DNA of 54,961 nucleotides from Candidatus Fraserbacteria bacterium (GTDB lineage Bacteria; Bipolaricaulota; Bipolaricaulia; RBG-16-55-9; JAJCYT01). Position 1 is the first letter of the stretch. The number at the start of each line of letters is the position of its first letter. Position numbers and translations under genes: made by a program. The stretch is taken from NCBI GenBank assembly GCA_029262795.1, contig JAJCYT010000027.1:1-54961 (forward strand), written 5' to 3'. The notes under the pieces are model-generated. The model was given only the letters and a program-made list of their open reading frames with translations, was not told the origin of the DNA and ran no database searches. Shown one piece after another: positions 26,148-34,391 of this stretch.

Positions 26148-27119
26148 TTAACCGATCAACTCATGAAATTTTTGCTGATCCACATTACCACCACAAATAA
26201 TCAAGGCAATTTTTTTATCCTGAGTAAAACTTCGATCTAATTTCAATAAACCTGCCAGAGGCACACCAGCGGCACCTTCGACGATCCAGCCGTGATGTTC
26301 ATAAATTAATTTCATGGCAGATTGAATTTCTGCTTCACTGACAACAACCCACTTATCTACATAAGCTTGACAAATTGAAAAGGTGATAGCATCCGCCTCC
26401 AGCCCACCCGCTGTGGCGTCGGACAGTGTGGGCGACATAGACACGTCGATAATCTTTCCAGCTTTGATGCACTCAGACATGACAGGAGAATTTTCTGGTA
26501 AGCACCCGATGATATTGATTTCTGGCTGAGTGTTTTTGAGGTAGCCTGAGATACCGGAAGTCAAGCCGCCACCGCCCACAGCAATATAGACCTCATCAAG
26601 ATCTGGAATTTGTCCCAAGAGTTCGATACCAATGGTGCCTTGGCCGCCAATCACTTGTGGATCGTTATAAGGCGAGATGTATGTTTTTCTCTGACTTTCA
26701 CTGTCGTGCCGCGCTTGTAGCTCAGTTTCTAAAGGGTCAATACCATAAAGGGTTAATGGCACACCTTTTGATTTTAAAAGCTCCACTTTGTTGGGAGGTG
26801 TGTTCTCAGGAAGATAGATAGAACCTTCCACACCGAGCGTTTTTAGACCGTGAGCCACAGCCAGTCCATGATTGCCTGTGGAAGCGACCACCACGCCTTT
26901 TGCACGTTGTTCTTCACTCAATGACAATAACTTATTCAGTGCGCCACGCACTTTGAATGAACCAGTGAGTTGTTCATGCTCTTCTTTGAGATAGACTTGA
27001 CAATCGGTCAGTTGACTCAAAGGCTCAGAAAGTTCAAGTGGCGTGGTGTGAATGTGCGGGCGAATACGGTCTTCAGCTGCTAAAACTTCGTTTTTTACGT
27101 CAAAGGTAGGTACACTCAT
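26148..27119 (-). CDS. Threonine/serine dehydratase-type PLP enzyme
   Basis: Fold-type II PLP enzyme of 323 residues without the C-terminal ACT regulatory domain, so of catabolic TdcB, serine racemase or hydroxyaspartate dehydratase type. PLP Lys56 in LTGSFKVRGA, the STGNHG loop (about 79), the glycine-rich VGGGGLTSG phosphate cup (about 180), and a C-terminal CGGN are seen. It probably deaminates threonine or serine to a keto acid. Its start codon is only 5 bp from that of divergent wecB, so its promoter must lie inside wecB. Confidence 0.9.
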   Translation of the reverse strand: MSVPTFDVKNEVLAAEDRIRPHIHTTPLELSEPLSQLTDCQVYLKEEHEQLTGSFKVRGALNKLLSLSEEQRAKGVVVASTGNHGLAVAHGLKTLGVEGSIYLPENTPPNKVELLKSKGVPLTLYGIDPLETELQARHDSESQRKTYISPYNDPQVIGGQGTIGIELLGQIPDLDEVYIAVGGGGLTSGISGYLKNTQPEINIIGCLPENSPVMSECIKAGKIIDVSMSPTLSDATAGGLEADAITFSICQAYVDKWVVVSEAEIQSAMKLIYEHHGWIVEGAAGVPLAGLLKLDRSFTQDKKIALIICGGNVDQQKFHELIG

Positions 27120-27124
27120 AAATC

Positions 27125-28255
27125 ATGTTCACCGTGCTGAGTATATTAGGAACACGTCCCGAAGCCACAAAGTTGGCACCAGTAATTCATGCGCTCCAAG
27201 TAAATCCTAAATTCACCTGTAAGGTTTGCATTACAGGACAGCATCGGCAGCAACTTGATCCATTCTTAAAATTGTTCGAGATCAAATCAGATTGGGATTT
27301 GGATGTGATGTTGCCAAACCAAAGTCTTTTTCAATTGACCTCAAAACTGCTGCTCGGTTTAGAAAAAGTGATTGATGAATGTCAGCCCGATTTAATTCTG
27401 GTTCAGGGCGATACGACCACGGTGCTGGCAGGAAGCTTGGCGGGGTTTTATAAAAAAATTCCCGTGGGGCATGTGGAAGCGGGATTGCGATCTGAGAACA
27501 AGTACAGTCCATTTCCAGAGGAAATCAATCGACGCTTGGCCGATCATCTTTCAGACCTTTGGTTTGCGCCGACAGACAAAGCGCATGCGGCATTGCTGCG
27601 CGAAGGGATCCAGGACGAAAAAATTTTCGTAACGGGAAACACAGGGATTGATGCATTGCACTGGGTGTTGAAAAAACTTCCGGTGCAACCCGATCCCTCG
27701 TGGAATTTGCCGAATTGGAATCCCAATAACCGATTGATTCTGGTGACGGGCCATCGACGTGAAAGCTTTGGTAAGGGGTTCGCACACATTTGTGAGGGAT
27801 TAAGCATGATTGTAAAACAACACAAAAATGTTGAATTGGTGTATCCGGTTCATTTAAACCCGAATGTGCGTGAGCCTGTCCATCAACAGCTAGGCAATCA
27901 AGATCGAATCCATTTGATTGAGCCATTGGAGTATACACCGTTTGTTTATTTGATGAACCAAGCTGAGTTGATCCTGACCGATTCTGGCGGTGTTCAGGAA
28001 GAGGCGCCCAGTCTTGGCAAACCTGTGCTGGTGATGCGAGATGTCACCGAACGCATGGAGGGCGTTGAGGCAGGCGTGTCTACGTTGGTGGGGACAGGTG
28101 CAGAGCGTATTTTTGCTGAAACATCGCGTTTGCTCACTGACGATTTAGCTTATCAACAAATGGCCAAAGGTGTGAATCCTTATGGCGATGGTCAAGCGGC
28201 CAAGCGCATTGTGGACATACTTTTACAATATGCAGATTTGGCTGCCAGTCATTAA
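27125..28255 (+). CDS. wecB: UDP-N-acetylglucosamine 2-epimerase, non-hydrolysing
   Basis: Interconverts UDP-GlcNAc and UDP-ManNAc for surface polysaccharides. The 376 residues are family length. LGTRPEATK, VQGDTTT, GHVEAGLRS, EEINRR, VTGNTGID and DSGGVQEEAP are present, including the active-site Asp, Glu and His segments. No ribosome site is seen before the ATG, and a TACACT -10-like element ends 8 bp upstream, so the mRNA may be leaderless. Its usual partner, wecC, is not in the window. Confidence 0.96.
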   Translation: MFTVLSILGTRPEATKLAPVIHALQVNPKFTCKVCITGQHRQQLDPFLKLFEIKSDWDLDVMLPNQSLFQLTSKLLLGLEKVIDECQPDLILVQGDTTTVLAGSLAGFYKKIPVGHVEAGLRSENKYSPFPEEINRRLADHLSDLWFAPTDKAHAALLREGIQDEKIFVTGNTGIDALHWVLKKLPVQPDPSWNLPNWNPNNRLILVTGHRRESFGKGFAHICEGLSMIVKQHKNVELVYPVHLNPNVREPVHQQLGNQDRIHLIEPLEYTPFVYLMNQAELILTDSGGVQEEAPSLGKPVLVMRDVTERMEGVEAGVSTLVGTGAERIFAETSRLLTDDLAYQQMAKGVNPYGDGQAAKRIVDILLQYADLAASH

Positions 28256-28293
28256 TCGGTTTATAAATTTAGGAAATAAGGAGGATGGTTGAT

Positions 28294-28995
28294 ATGCGTT
28301 TGTTGTCCCTCATGGCATTATTGTTGCTGCTTCCGTTTGAGGGTTTGTCTCAATCTGGGGTTCCAACCACATTTTTAATTCGTATTGAAAACATTTCTGT
28401 AGAAAACACGTTGCAAGGGCCAAGTGGAAATATTCCATTGCTATTGGCTCCTGGGGTGTGGGCGGTTCACACCAGCACCCGACCCTTGTTTGCTTCAGGT
28501 TTGGCTGATACAGGTGCAGGCATGGAGGCGCTTGCCGAAGATGGCAATCCTTCACTGCTTTCAGCATCAGTTGATAACCAGTCTGGCATTGTCTCCAGTG
28601 GGGTGTTTAACACGCCTGTGGGTGAAGCTGGCCCTGGTCCGTTGCTGCCTGATCGTGCTTATGAGTTTGTGTTTACGGCGACGAGTGGCACGAAGCTGTC
28701 CTTCGCAACGATGTTTGTGCAGTCCAACGATTTATTTTATGCCCCAACAGAATTGGGCATTGCGCTGTTTGACTCGCGCGGATTGCCTTTAGAAGGTGAC
28801 ATTACCTCTCTCATCCGTTTATGGGATGCGGGCACCGAGGTCAATCAGCCACCAGGTATCGGATTAGATCAAGCGCCCAGACAGGCGCGGGCCAATGTTG
28901 GCCAAGCTGAAAACGGGGTGGTGCGTCAGGTGAGCGATGGCTACAGCTATCCTGATGTGGATGAAGTTATCCGCGTGACGATAACGCCTCAATAA
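28294..28995 (+). CDS. Secreted spondin-domain protein, single-domain type
   Basis: The 233 residues carry a signal peptide (about 1-20) and then one spondin_N-like domain: FLIRIENIS, APGVWAVH, GMEALAEDGNP, SFATMFVQSNDLFYAP and the LWDAGTEVNQPPG loop, with VTITP at the end. The acidic and Asn residues of the NDLFYAP and WDAGTE segments are the conserved ligand-type positions. Function in bacteria is unknown; eukaryotic spondin_N is an extracellular C2-like domain. The second ATG (28294) is chosen since AAGGAGG abuts the first and is 9 nt from this one. Followed by another spondin gene. Confidence 0.85.
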   Translation: MRLLSLMALLLLLPFEGLSQSGVPTTFLIRIENISVENTLQGPSGNIPLLLAPGVWAVHTSTRPLFASGLADTGAGMEALAEDGNPSLLSASVDNQSGIVSSGVFNTPVGEAGPGPLLPDRAYEFVFTATSGTKLSFATMFVQSNDLFYAPTELGIALFDSRGLPLEGDITSLIRLWDAGTEVNQPPGIGLDQAPRQARANVGQAENGVVRQVSDGYSYPDVDEVIRVTITPQ

Positions 28996-29039
28996 GTTTT
29001 CAGAATTTTTTATTCTAACTTATGAAGCAAAGGTGAATT

Positions 29040-29969
29040 ATGAAGTCTAAATTGTTTTTCATGGCCTTAATGGTCGTGGTGTTAGCAACGGTTCAAGTGT
29101 CCTTATCGGTTGATGGATGGTCTCAATCTTCAGAAGAAGTTTGTACGCCAACCGAAACTCATGCAAATTACACCGTGGTCTTTGATGCTATCTGGAGCGA
29201 TGAAACGCATCCTGATTCGATGTTCCCAGGTAACCCACATTTTTCGGGACTGATCGGTGCCACCCACAGTGAACCAGATGTGGTCTGGACGCCTGGCGGG
29301 ATTGCCACACCTGGGATCGAGAATATGGCCGAAACCGGTGGAAAATCCCCATTGAACAGCGAAATCGAACAATACATTGCCGATGGCAAAGCAGAAAATC
29401 TGTTGTCTGGTGGCGGCATTGGTCGGGCTCCTGGAGTTGTTTCATTGAACTTTGACATCAGCACGGATTACCCATTGGTGTCTTTGGTGTCGATGATCGC
29501 GCCAAGTCCCGATTGGTTTGTGGGTGTATATAATTTCAGTCTTTGTGAAAACGATGCATGGGCTGAAGAAGTGGTGGTCGAGTTATTGCCCTGGGATTCC
29601 GGTACGGACGATGGCAGTACCTATTTATCACCTAACTTTGATACCAATCCACCCACACCCATCTCTTTGCTAAATGCGTCACCGTTTGTGTTTGATGACG
29701 AATTGCGTTCTTTGGGCACATTTACCTTTACCTTGCAATCAGTGGAAACCAACAGTGCTTCCGTTGATCGCACGATAGCCGCATTGATTGATAATGACCC
29801 AACTGATATCACCAATGCTGATCAAGTGATTGGTGATCGTGAAATGTTGCAGGCCATCACGCTTTGGGCCACAGGGGCTAAAGTGCCTGGCACATCACAA
29901 GCCATTGATGATCGCACGATTCGAACATTGATCGACCAGTGGATTTTGCAAGAAACAATTTCTGCTTAA
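29040..29969 (+). CDS. Secreted spondin-domain protein with C-terminal dockerin-like region
   Basis: 309 residues: signal peptide (about 1-28), then a classical spondin_N domain with YTVVFDAIWSDETHP, HFSGLIGATH, SPDWFVGVYNFSLC and LPWDSGTDDG. A third part (about 250-305) has two similar segments, IGDREMLQAITLWATG and IDDRTIRTLIDQW, like the paired helices of dockerin or Ca-binding tails that attach proteins to partners or sorting systems. It lies 44 bp after the first spondin gene, probably the same operon, ended by a strong terminator. Likely extracellular or cell-surface. Confidence 0.85.
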   Translation: MKSKLFFMALMVVVLATVQVSLSVDGWSQSSEEVCTPTETHANYTVVFDAIWSDETHPDSMFPGNPHFSGLIGATHSEPDVVWTPGGIATPGIENMAETGGKSPLNSEIEQYIADGKAENLLSGGGIGRAPGVVSLNFDISTDYPLVSLVSMIAPSPDWFVGVYNFSLCENDAWAEEVVVELLPWDSGTDDGSTYLSPNFDTNPPTPISLLNASPFVFDDELRSLGTFTFTLQSVETNSASVDRTIAALIDNDPTDITNADQVIGDREMLQAITLWATGAKVPGTSQAIDDRTIRTLIDQWILQETISA

Positions 29970-29982
29970 AAGAAAAAACGCT

Positions 29983-30036
29983 TTGTGTTTGGTGGGTTTG
30001 GGGATAGAATAAACCCACCAAACACAATTTCATTTA
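29983..30036 (+). terminator. Terminator after the spondin pair
   Basis: A 17-bp perfect stem (29983-29999 with 30011-30027; TTGTGTTTGG ...) with an 11-nt loop and a TTTCATTTA tail. Confidence 0.85.
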
Positions 30037-30054
30037 TATTAAAGGGGCAAGTTG

Positions 30055-31707
30055 ATGAAGGCATCTGATCTGTTTGTTCAGTGTTTAGAGAACGAGGGCA
30101 TAGAGTATATTTTCGGTGTTCCTGGCGAAGAAAACGCCGATTTCATGATGTCGCTGGAAAAATCAGACAAAATTAAATTTGTGCTCACCCGACACGAACA
30201 AGGTGCTGCCTTCATGGCTGAAATTTACGGTCGCCTTACGGGGAATCCTGCGGGTTGTTTAGGCACGTTGGGACCTGGAGCAACCAATCTCATCACGGGG
30301 GTGGCCGATGCCAATATGGATCGTGCCCCAATGCTGGTACTCACAGGGCAGGGGGCTTCCACTCGATTGCACAAAGAATCGCATCAGATTATGAATGTGG
30401 TCGATATGTTTGAGCCGGTGACCAAGTGGGCGCAGACAGTGTACCATCCTGATAACATTCCTGAAATTGTTCGTAAAGCGGTTCGCTTGGCTCGAACGGA
30501 AAAACCAGGTGCCTGTCACATTGAATTACCCGAAGATATTGCCAAGCTGGACAGCGATAAAAAACCACTTGAAGTCAATCGCTTCCGACGCCCTGGGGCG
30601 GATGACAAAATTTCAGATCGTGCCTTTGAACTCATCAAAAATGCAAAACGACCTGTAATCATTGCAGGCAATGGCTGTATCCGAAAACGTGCCAGCAAAC
30701 AACTTCGGCTGCTCTGTGAAAAAACAGGCATCGGCGTGATCAGTACGTTTATGGCCAAGGGTAGCGTGGATATGGATGTCGATTATTCTCTGTATACCAT
30801 TGGTTTGCAGGGAGAGGATTATCCTTCATTGGTGGTCGAAGATGCTGATTTGGTCATCACCATTGGCTACGACATGGTGGAGTATCATCCGCGCCTTTGG
30901 AATCCGAATATGGATAAAGATATTATTCACATTGATTTTACCCCTTCTGAAATTGATGCAAACTTCTCAATCAAAGTGGAAATGGTTGGAGACATTGCCC
31001 ACGCACTTTGGGCGCTTAACGAACGGGTCGATGCGGCTGGTGGGTTGCAGTTTGATACAGCGCATCAATTAGAGCTTCGTCAGAAGATGCAGGAAGATTT
31101 TGCAACACATAAAGATGATGACACTGAAGGTTCCATTCGTCCACAAAAAGCGATATGGGATGCGCGGCAAGTCTTGGGGCCAAAAGATGTGCTTCTGTCT
31201 GATGTCGGCGCCCATAAGATGTGGATTGCCCGCTACTATCATTGCAATGAACCCAACACTTGTTTGATTCCCAATGGGTTTTGTTCGATGGGGTTTGCGT
31301 TGCCAGGGGCGATTGCTGCACACCTTGTGCATCCCGAAAGGCGTGTGCTTTCGATCTGTGGAGATGCCGGTTTTCTGATGAACGTGCAGGAGATGGAGAC
31401 GGCTCGTCGCTTAAACGCAAATATTGTGGTCATGGTTTGGGAGGATCATTCTTACGGGCTTATCGCTTGGAAACAGGACAACGAGTTTGGTCATCACACT
31501 GAATTATCATTTGGCAATCCTGACTGGATGCAATTGGCCAGCTCCTTCGGTTGGAACGGCCATCGAGTGAACAACAGTCGAGATTTGGCAGGCACTCTCG
31601 AATCTGCCTTCCAGGAGGATGGTCCCAGTCTTGTAGTGATTCCGATTGATTATCGTGAAAATGCGTTACTGACAGAACGACTCGGCAACATTCGTACTTC
31701 GATCTAA
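30055..31707 (+). CDS. Acetolactate synthase-like ThDP enzyme
   Basis: 550 residues of the pyruvate-decarboxylase/acetolactate synthase superfamily. The catalytic Glu48 is in RHEQGAAFMAE, the ThDP motif is GDAGFLMNVQEME (about 436), and GLQGEDYP lies in the central domain. There is no small-subunit gene nearby, so it resembles catabolic AlsS rather than IlvB; other 2-oxoacid carboligases are possible. The ATG at 30055 has AAGGGG 7 nt upstream (an in-frame TTG precedes it). It is followed 10 bp later by an aldehyde dehydrogenase, suggesting a two-step pathway in which the carboligase or decarboxylase product is oxidised. Confidence 0.88.
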   Translation: MKASDLFVQCLENEGIEYIFGVPGEENADFMMSLEKSDKIKFVLTRHEQGAAFMAEIYGRLTGNPAGCLGTLGPGATNLITGVADANMDRAPMLVLTGQGASTRLHKESHQIMNVVDMFEPVTKWAQTVYHPDNIPEIVRKAVRLARTEKPGACHIELPEDIAKLDSDKKPLEVNRFRRPGADDKISDRAFELIKNAKRPVIIAGNGCIRKRASKQLRLLCEKTGIGVISTFMAKGSVDMDVDYSLYTIGLQGEDYPSLVVEDADLVITIGYDMVEYHPRLWNPNMDKDIIHIDFTPSEIDANFSIKVEMVGDIAHALWALNERVDAAGGLQFDTAHQLELRQKMQEDFATHKDDDTEGSIRPQKAIWDARQVLGPKDVLLSDVGAHKMWIARYYHCNEPNTCLIPNGFCSMGFALPGAIAAHLVHPERRVLSICGDAGFLMNVQEMETARRLNANIVVMVWEDHSYGLIAWKQDNEFGHHTELSFGNPDWMQLASSFGWNGHRVNNSRDLAGTLESAFQEDGPSLVVIPIDYRENALLTERLGNIRTSI

Positions 31708-31717
31708 AGGTGGTCTG

Positions 31718-33157
31718 ATGCCCTTAAAAGAAAAATACCCTTATTATTTAGCAAACAAACCTGCGTTTCCTAACGAAGATCTGGAAGTGATCGACAAATA
31801 CACTGGTGAGGTTGCCACTCGCGTGGCTATGGCTGAGGAACCTGCCATTGATCAGGCAATTGGCATGGCAGTGGAAGCGGCTGAACCTTTCCGGAAAATG
31901 CCCGCTTACGAGCGACAGGCTGTGCTCAATCACTGTGTAGAACGATTCACTGAACGCTTTGATGAATTGGCCGAGGCGCTTTGTATCGAGGCAGGAAAGC
32001 CCATTAAAGATTCGCAGGGTGAAGTGGGTCGTCTGATTGACACGTTCCGTATTGCTGCCGAAGAATCGGTTCGCATCTACGGCGAAGTGATGCCCATGGA
32101 CATCAGCGCCCGTGCCAAAGGCTACAGTGGTATGTGGAAGAAGGTGCCAATTGGGCCGTGTTCATTTATCAGTCCGTTTAATTTTCCGCTGAATTTAGCT
32201 GCACACAAGGTGGCTCCTGCTTTGGCTGTGGGGTGTCCTTTTGTGCTCAAGCCTGCGAGTCTGACGCCGATTGGTGCGTTGATCATCGGCGAAGTGCTGG
32301 CCGAAACAAACTTGCCTGAAGGCGCTTTCTCGATTTTACCGTGTCGTCGTGACGGTGCTCGCTTGTTTACAGAAGATGATCGCCTCAAGTTGTTGAGCTT
32401 CACTGGCTCTCCTGGTGTGGGTTGGGATCTGAAATCCAAAGCGGGAAAGAAAGACGTGGTTCTCGAATTAGGTGGCAATGCCGCAGTGATCGTTGATGAA
32501 GATGTGGACATGAATGATGCAATTGAACGCATTATCTTTGGTGCTTTTTATCAATCTGGTCAAAGTTGCATTGGGGTTCAGCGTATTTTGATTCATGAAA
32601 AAGTGTATGACGAATTTAAAAATCGCTTGGTTGAAGCCACCAAAGCCCTCAAGATGGGCAACCCAAAAGATGAAGATGTGTTCATTGGGCCGATGATTTC
32701 TGAGAAGGAAGCATCTCGATTGCATGGTTGGGTTGAATCCGCTGTTGCATCAGGAGCCACATTGCTCTGCGGCGGCAATCGCGAAGGCAATATGCTTGAA
32801 GCCACTCTGCTTGAAAATGTGAGCAGCGATCAAGATGTGGTCTGCCAGGAAGCTTTTGGACCTGTTGCGGTTCTTTCCAAATTCAGCAAGTTCAATGACG
32901 CGCTTAAGGAAGTCAATAACAGCACTTTTGGTTTGCAGGCAGGTATCTTCACTCGCGATATTTATAAAGCACAAAAAGCGTGGGATGAACTCGAAGTTGG
33001 CGGTGTGGTCATTGGTGATGTGCCTTCCTGGCGTGTGGATCATATGCCGTATGGCGGCGTGAAAGACAGTGGTTTAGGTCGCGAAGGCATTCGCTTTGCC
33101 ATCGAAGACATGACCGAAATTCGGTTGATGGTGATTCGCACACCGCCTGGAAATTGA
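31718..33157 (+). CDS. NAD(P)-dependent aldehyde dehydrogenase
   Basis: 479 residues of the ALDH superfamily. Cofactor-binding segment ISPFNFPLNLAAHKVAPAL (about 150), catalytic Glu in LELGGNAAV (about 250), nucleophilic Cys in QSGQSCIGVQR (about 284) and the C-terminal PYGGVKDSGLGREG are intact. The type resembles non-phosphorylating glyceraldehyde-3-phosphate or succinic/sulfolactaldehyde dehydrogenases, but substrate cannot be fixed. It sits 10 bp after the acetolactate-synthase-like gene, so they are co-transcribed. Confidence 0.93.
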   Translation: MPLKEKYPYYLANKPAFPNEDLEVIDKYTGEVATRVAMAEEPAIDQAIGMAVEAAEPFRKMPAYERQAVLNHCVERFTERFDELAEALCIEAGKPIKDSQGEVGRLIDTFRIAAEESVRIYGEVMPMDISARAKGYSGMWKKVPIGPCSFISPFNFPLNLAAHKVAPALAVGCPFVLKPASLTPIGALIIGEVLAETNLPEGAFSILPCRRDGARLFTEDDRLKLLSFTGSPGVGWDLKSKAGKKDVVLELGGNAAVIVDEDVDMNDAIERIIFGAFYQSGQSCIGVQRILIHEKVYDEFKNRLVEATKALKMGNPKDEDVFIGPMISEKEASRLHGWVESAVASGATLLCGGNREGNMLEATLLENVSSDQDVVCQEAFGPVAVLSKFSKFNDALKEVNNSTFGLQAGIFTRDIYKAQKAWDELEVGGVVIGDVPSWRVDHMPYGGVKDSGLGREGIRFAIEDMTEIRLMVIRTPPGN

Positions 33158-33188
33158 TAGAAATCTATAAGTATGTCATCATGGATGT

Positions 33189-34382
33189 ATGGTCACCCAT
33201 ACACCTGAAAAGCTTCAGATTGTTCTGAAAAGTATTGAGGATTTTCTAAAGCAGGAAATCTATCCACTGGAAAAAATGTTCCTGGCTCAGGACTTTGAAA
33301 ATTTGTTGCCGCAGTTGGAACAAAAACGACAACAGGTAAAAGACCTTGGCTTATGGGCACCTCATCTGCCTGAGGCTTATGGTGGGTTGGGGTTTCGTCT
33401 GATTGAGTTCGCCAAAGTCAGTGAAGTGCTAGGGCAAAGCCCTATGGGGCATTACGTCTTCAACTGCCAGGCGCCTGATGTAGGCAACATGGAAATCTTG
33501 ATGCACCATGGCACGGATGAGCAAAAGGAAGTTTTTCTTAAACCACTGACTCAAGGCCAAATTCGAAGTTGTTTTGCCATGACGGAACCAGAACATGCGG
33601 GTTCTAATCCCACCTGGTTGAGTACAACTGCTGTTAAAGATGGCGATGATTATGTGATCAACGGTCATAAGTGGTTTACCACCGGAGCCGATGGCGCTGC
33701 CTTTGCTATCGTGATGGCGCTCACTGATCCAAACAGCGATCAGCCACATCAACGAGCCAGCCAGATCATCGTACCAATGGACACACCTGGATTTAAGATC
33801 ATCAAAAATCTTTCGGTGATGGGTGAATCAGGGAGCGGTAATTTCAGTCATGCGGAAGTGATGTTTGAAGATTGCCGTGTGCCTCAGATCAACTTACTTG
33901 GTCCAGAAAATGCTGGGTTTGTCCTTGCACAAGAGCGTCTTGGTCCTGGCCGGATTCACCATTGTATGCGCTGGATTGGCATTTGTGAGCGTGCATTTAA
34001 ATTGATGTGTCAACATGTGGTGTCTAGGGAATTATCGCCTGGAAAGCCTTTGAGTTCACGGCAATTGATTCAATCATGGATTGCCGAATGCCGTGCAGAG
34101 ATGAACGCTTCTCGATTAATGGTGTTGGATACGGCAGAAAAAATGGATCAACATGGCGCACCTGCTGTGCGTGAAGAAATTTCACTCATCAAGTTTTATG
34201 TTGCGGATGTGTTACAAAAAGTATTGGATCGAGCCATTCAGGCGCACGGTGCTTTGGGGATGACGGATGAAACGCCACTGGCATTTTGGTATCGTCACGA
34301 GCGTGCGGCACGCATTTATGATGGCACAGATGAAGTACACAAAGTGGCTGCTGCCAAAAAGATTTTAAAGCGGTATGTTTAG
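33189..34382 (+). CDS. Acyl-CoA dehydrogenase, ACAD10/11- or LvaC-like
   Basis: FAD enzyme of 397 residues. Seen: PEAYGGLGF, the FAD-contacting FAMTEPEHAGSNPTWL and KWFTTGADG, and the C-terminal IYDGTDEVHK. No classical catalytic-Glu position can be asserted by eye. It lies 9 bp before an APH-family kinase. In animals ACAD10 and ACAD11 fuse these two activities, and in Pseudomonas LvaA and LvaC use a phosphorylated 4-hydroxyacyl-CoA intermediate. By analogy this pair may convert 4-hydroxyacyl-CoA to the 3-hydroxy or enoyl form (inference). No Shine-Dalgarno sequence near the ATG. Confidence 0.93.
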   Translation: MVTHTPEKLQIVLKSIEDFLKQEIYPLEKMFLAQDFENLLPQLEQKRQQVKDLGLWAPHLPEAYGGLGFRLIEFAKVSEVLGQSPMGHYVFNCQAPDVGNMEILMHHGTDEQKEVFLKPLTQGQIRSCFAMTEPEHAGSNPTWLSTTAVKDGDDYVINGHKWFTTGADGAAFAIVMALTDPNSDQPHQRASQIIVPMDTPGFKIIKNLSVMGESGSGNFSHAEVMFEDCRVPQINLLGPENAGFVLAQERLGPGRIHHCMRWIGICERAFKLMCQHVVSRELSPGKPLSSRQLIQSWIAECRAEMNASRLMVLDTAEKMDQHGAPAVREEISLIKFYVADVLQKVLDRAIQAHGALGMTDETPLAFWYRHERAARIYDGTDEVHKVAAAKKILKRYV

Positions 34383-34391
34383 GGAGATGGC

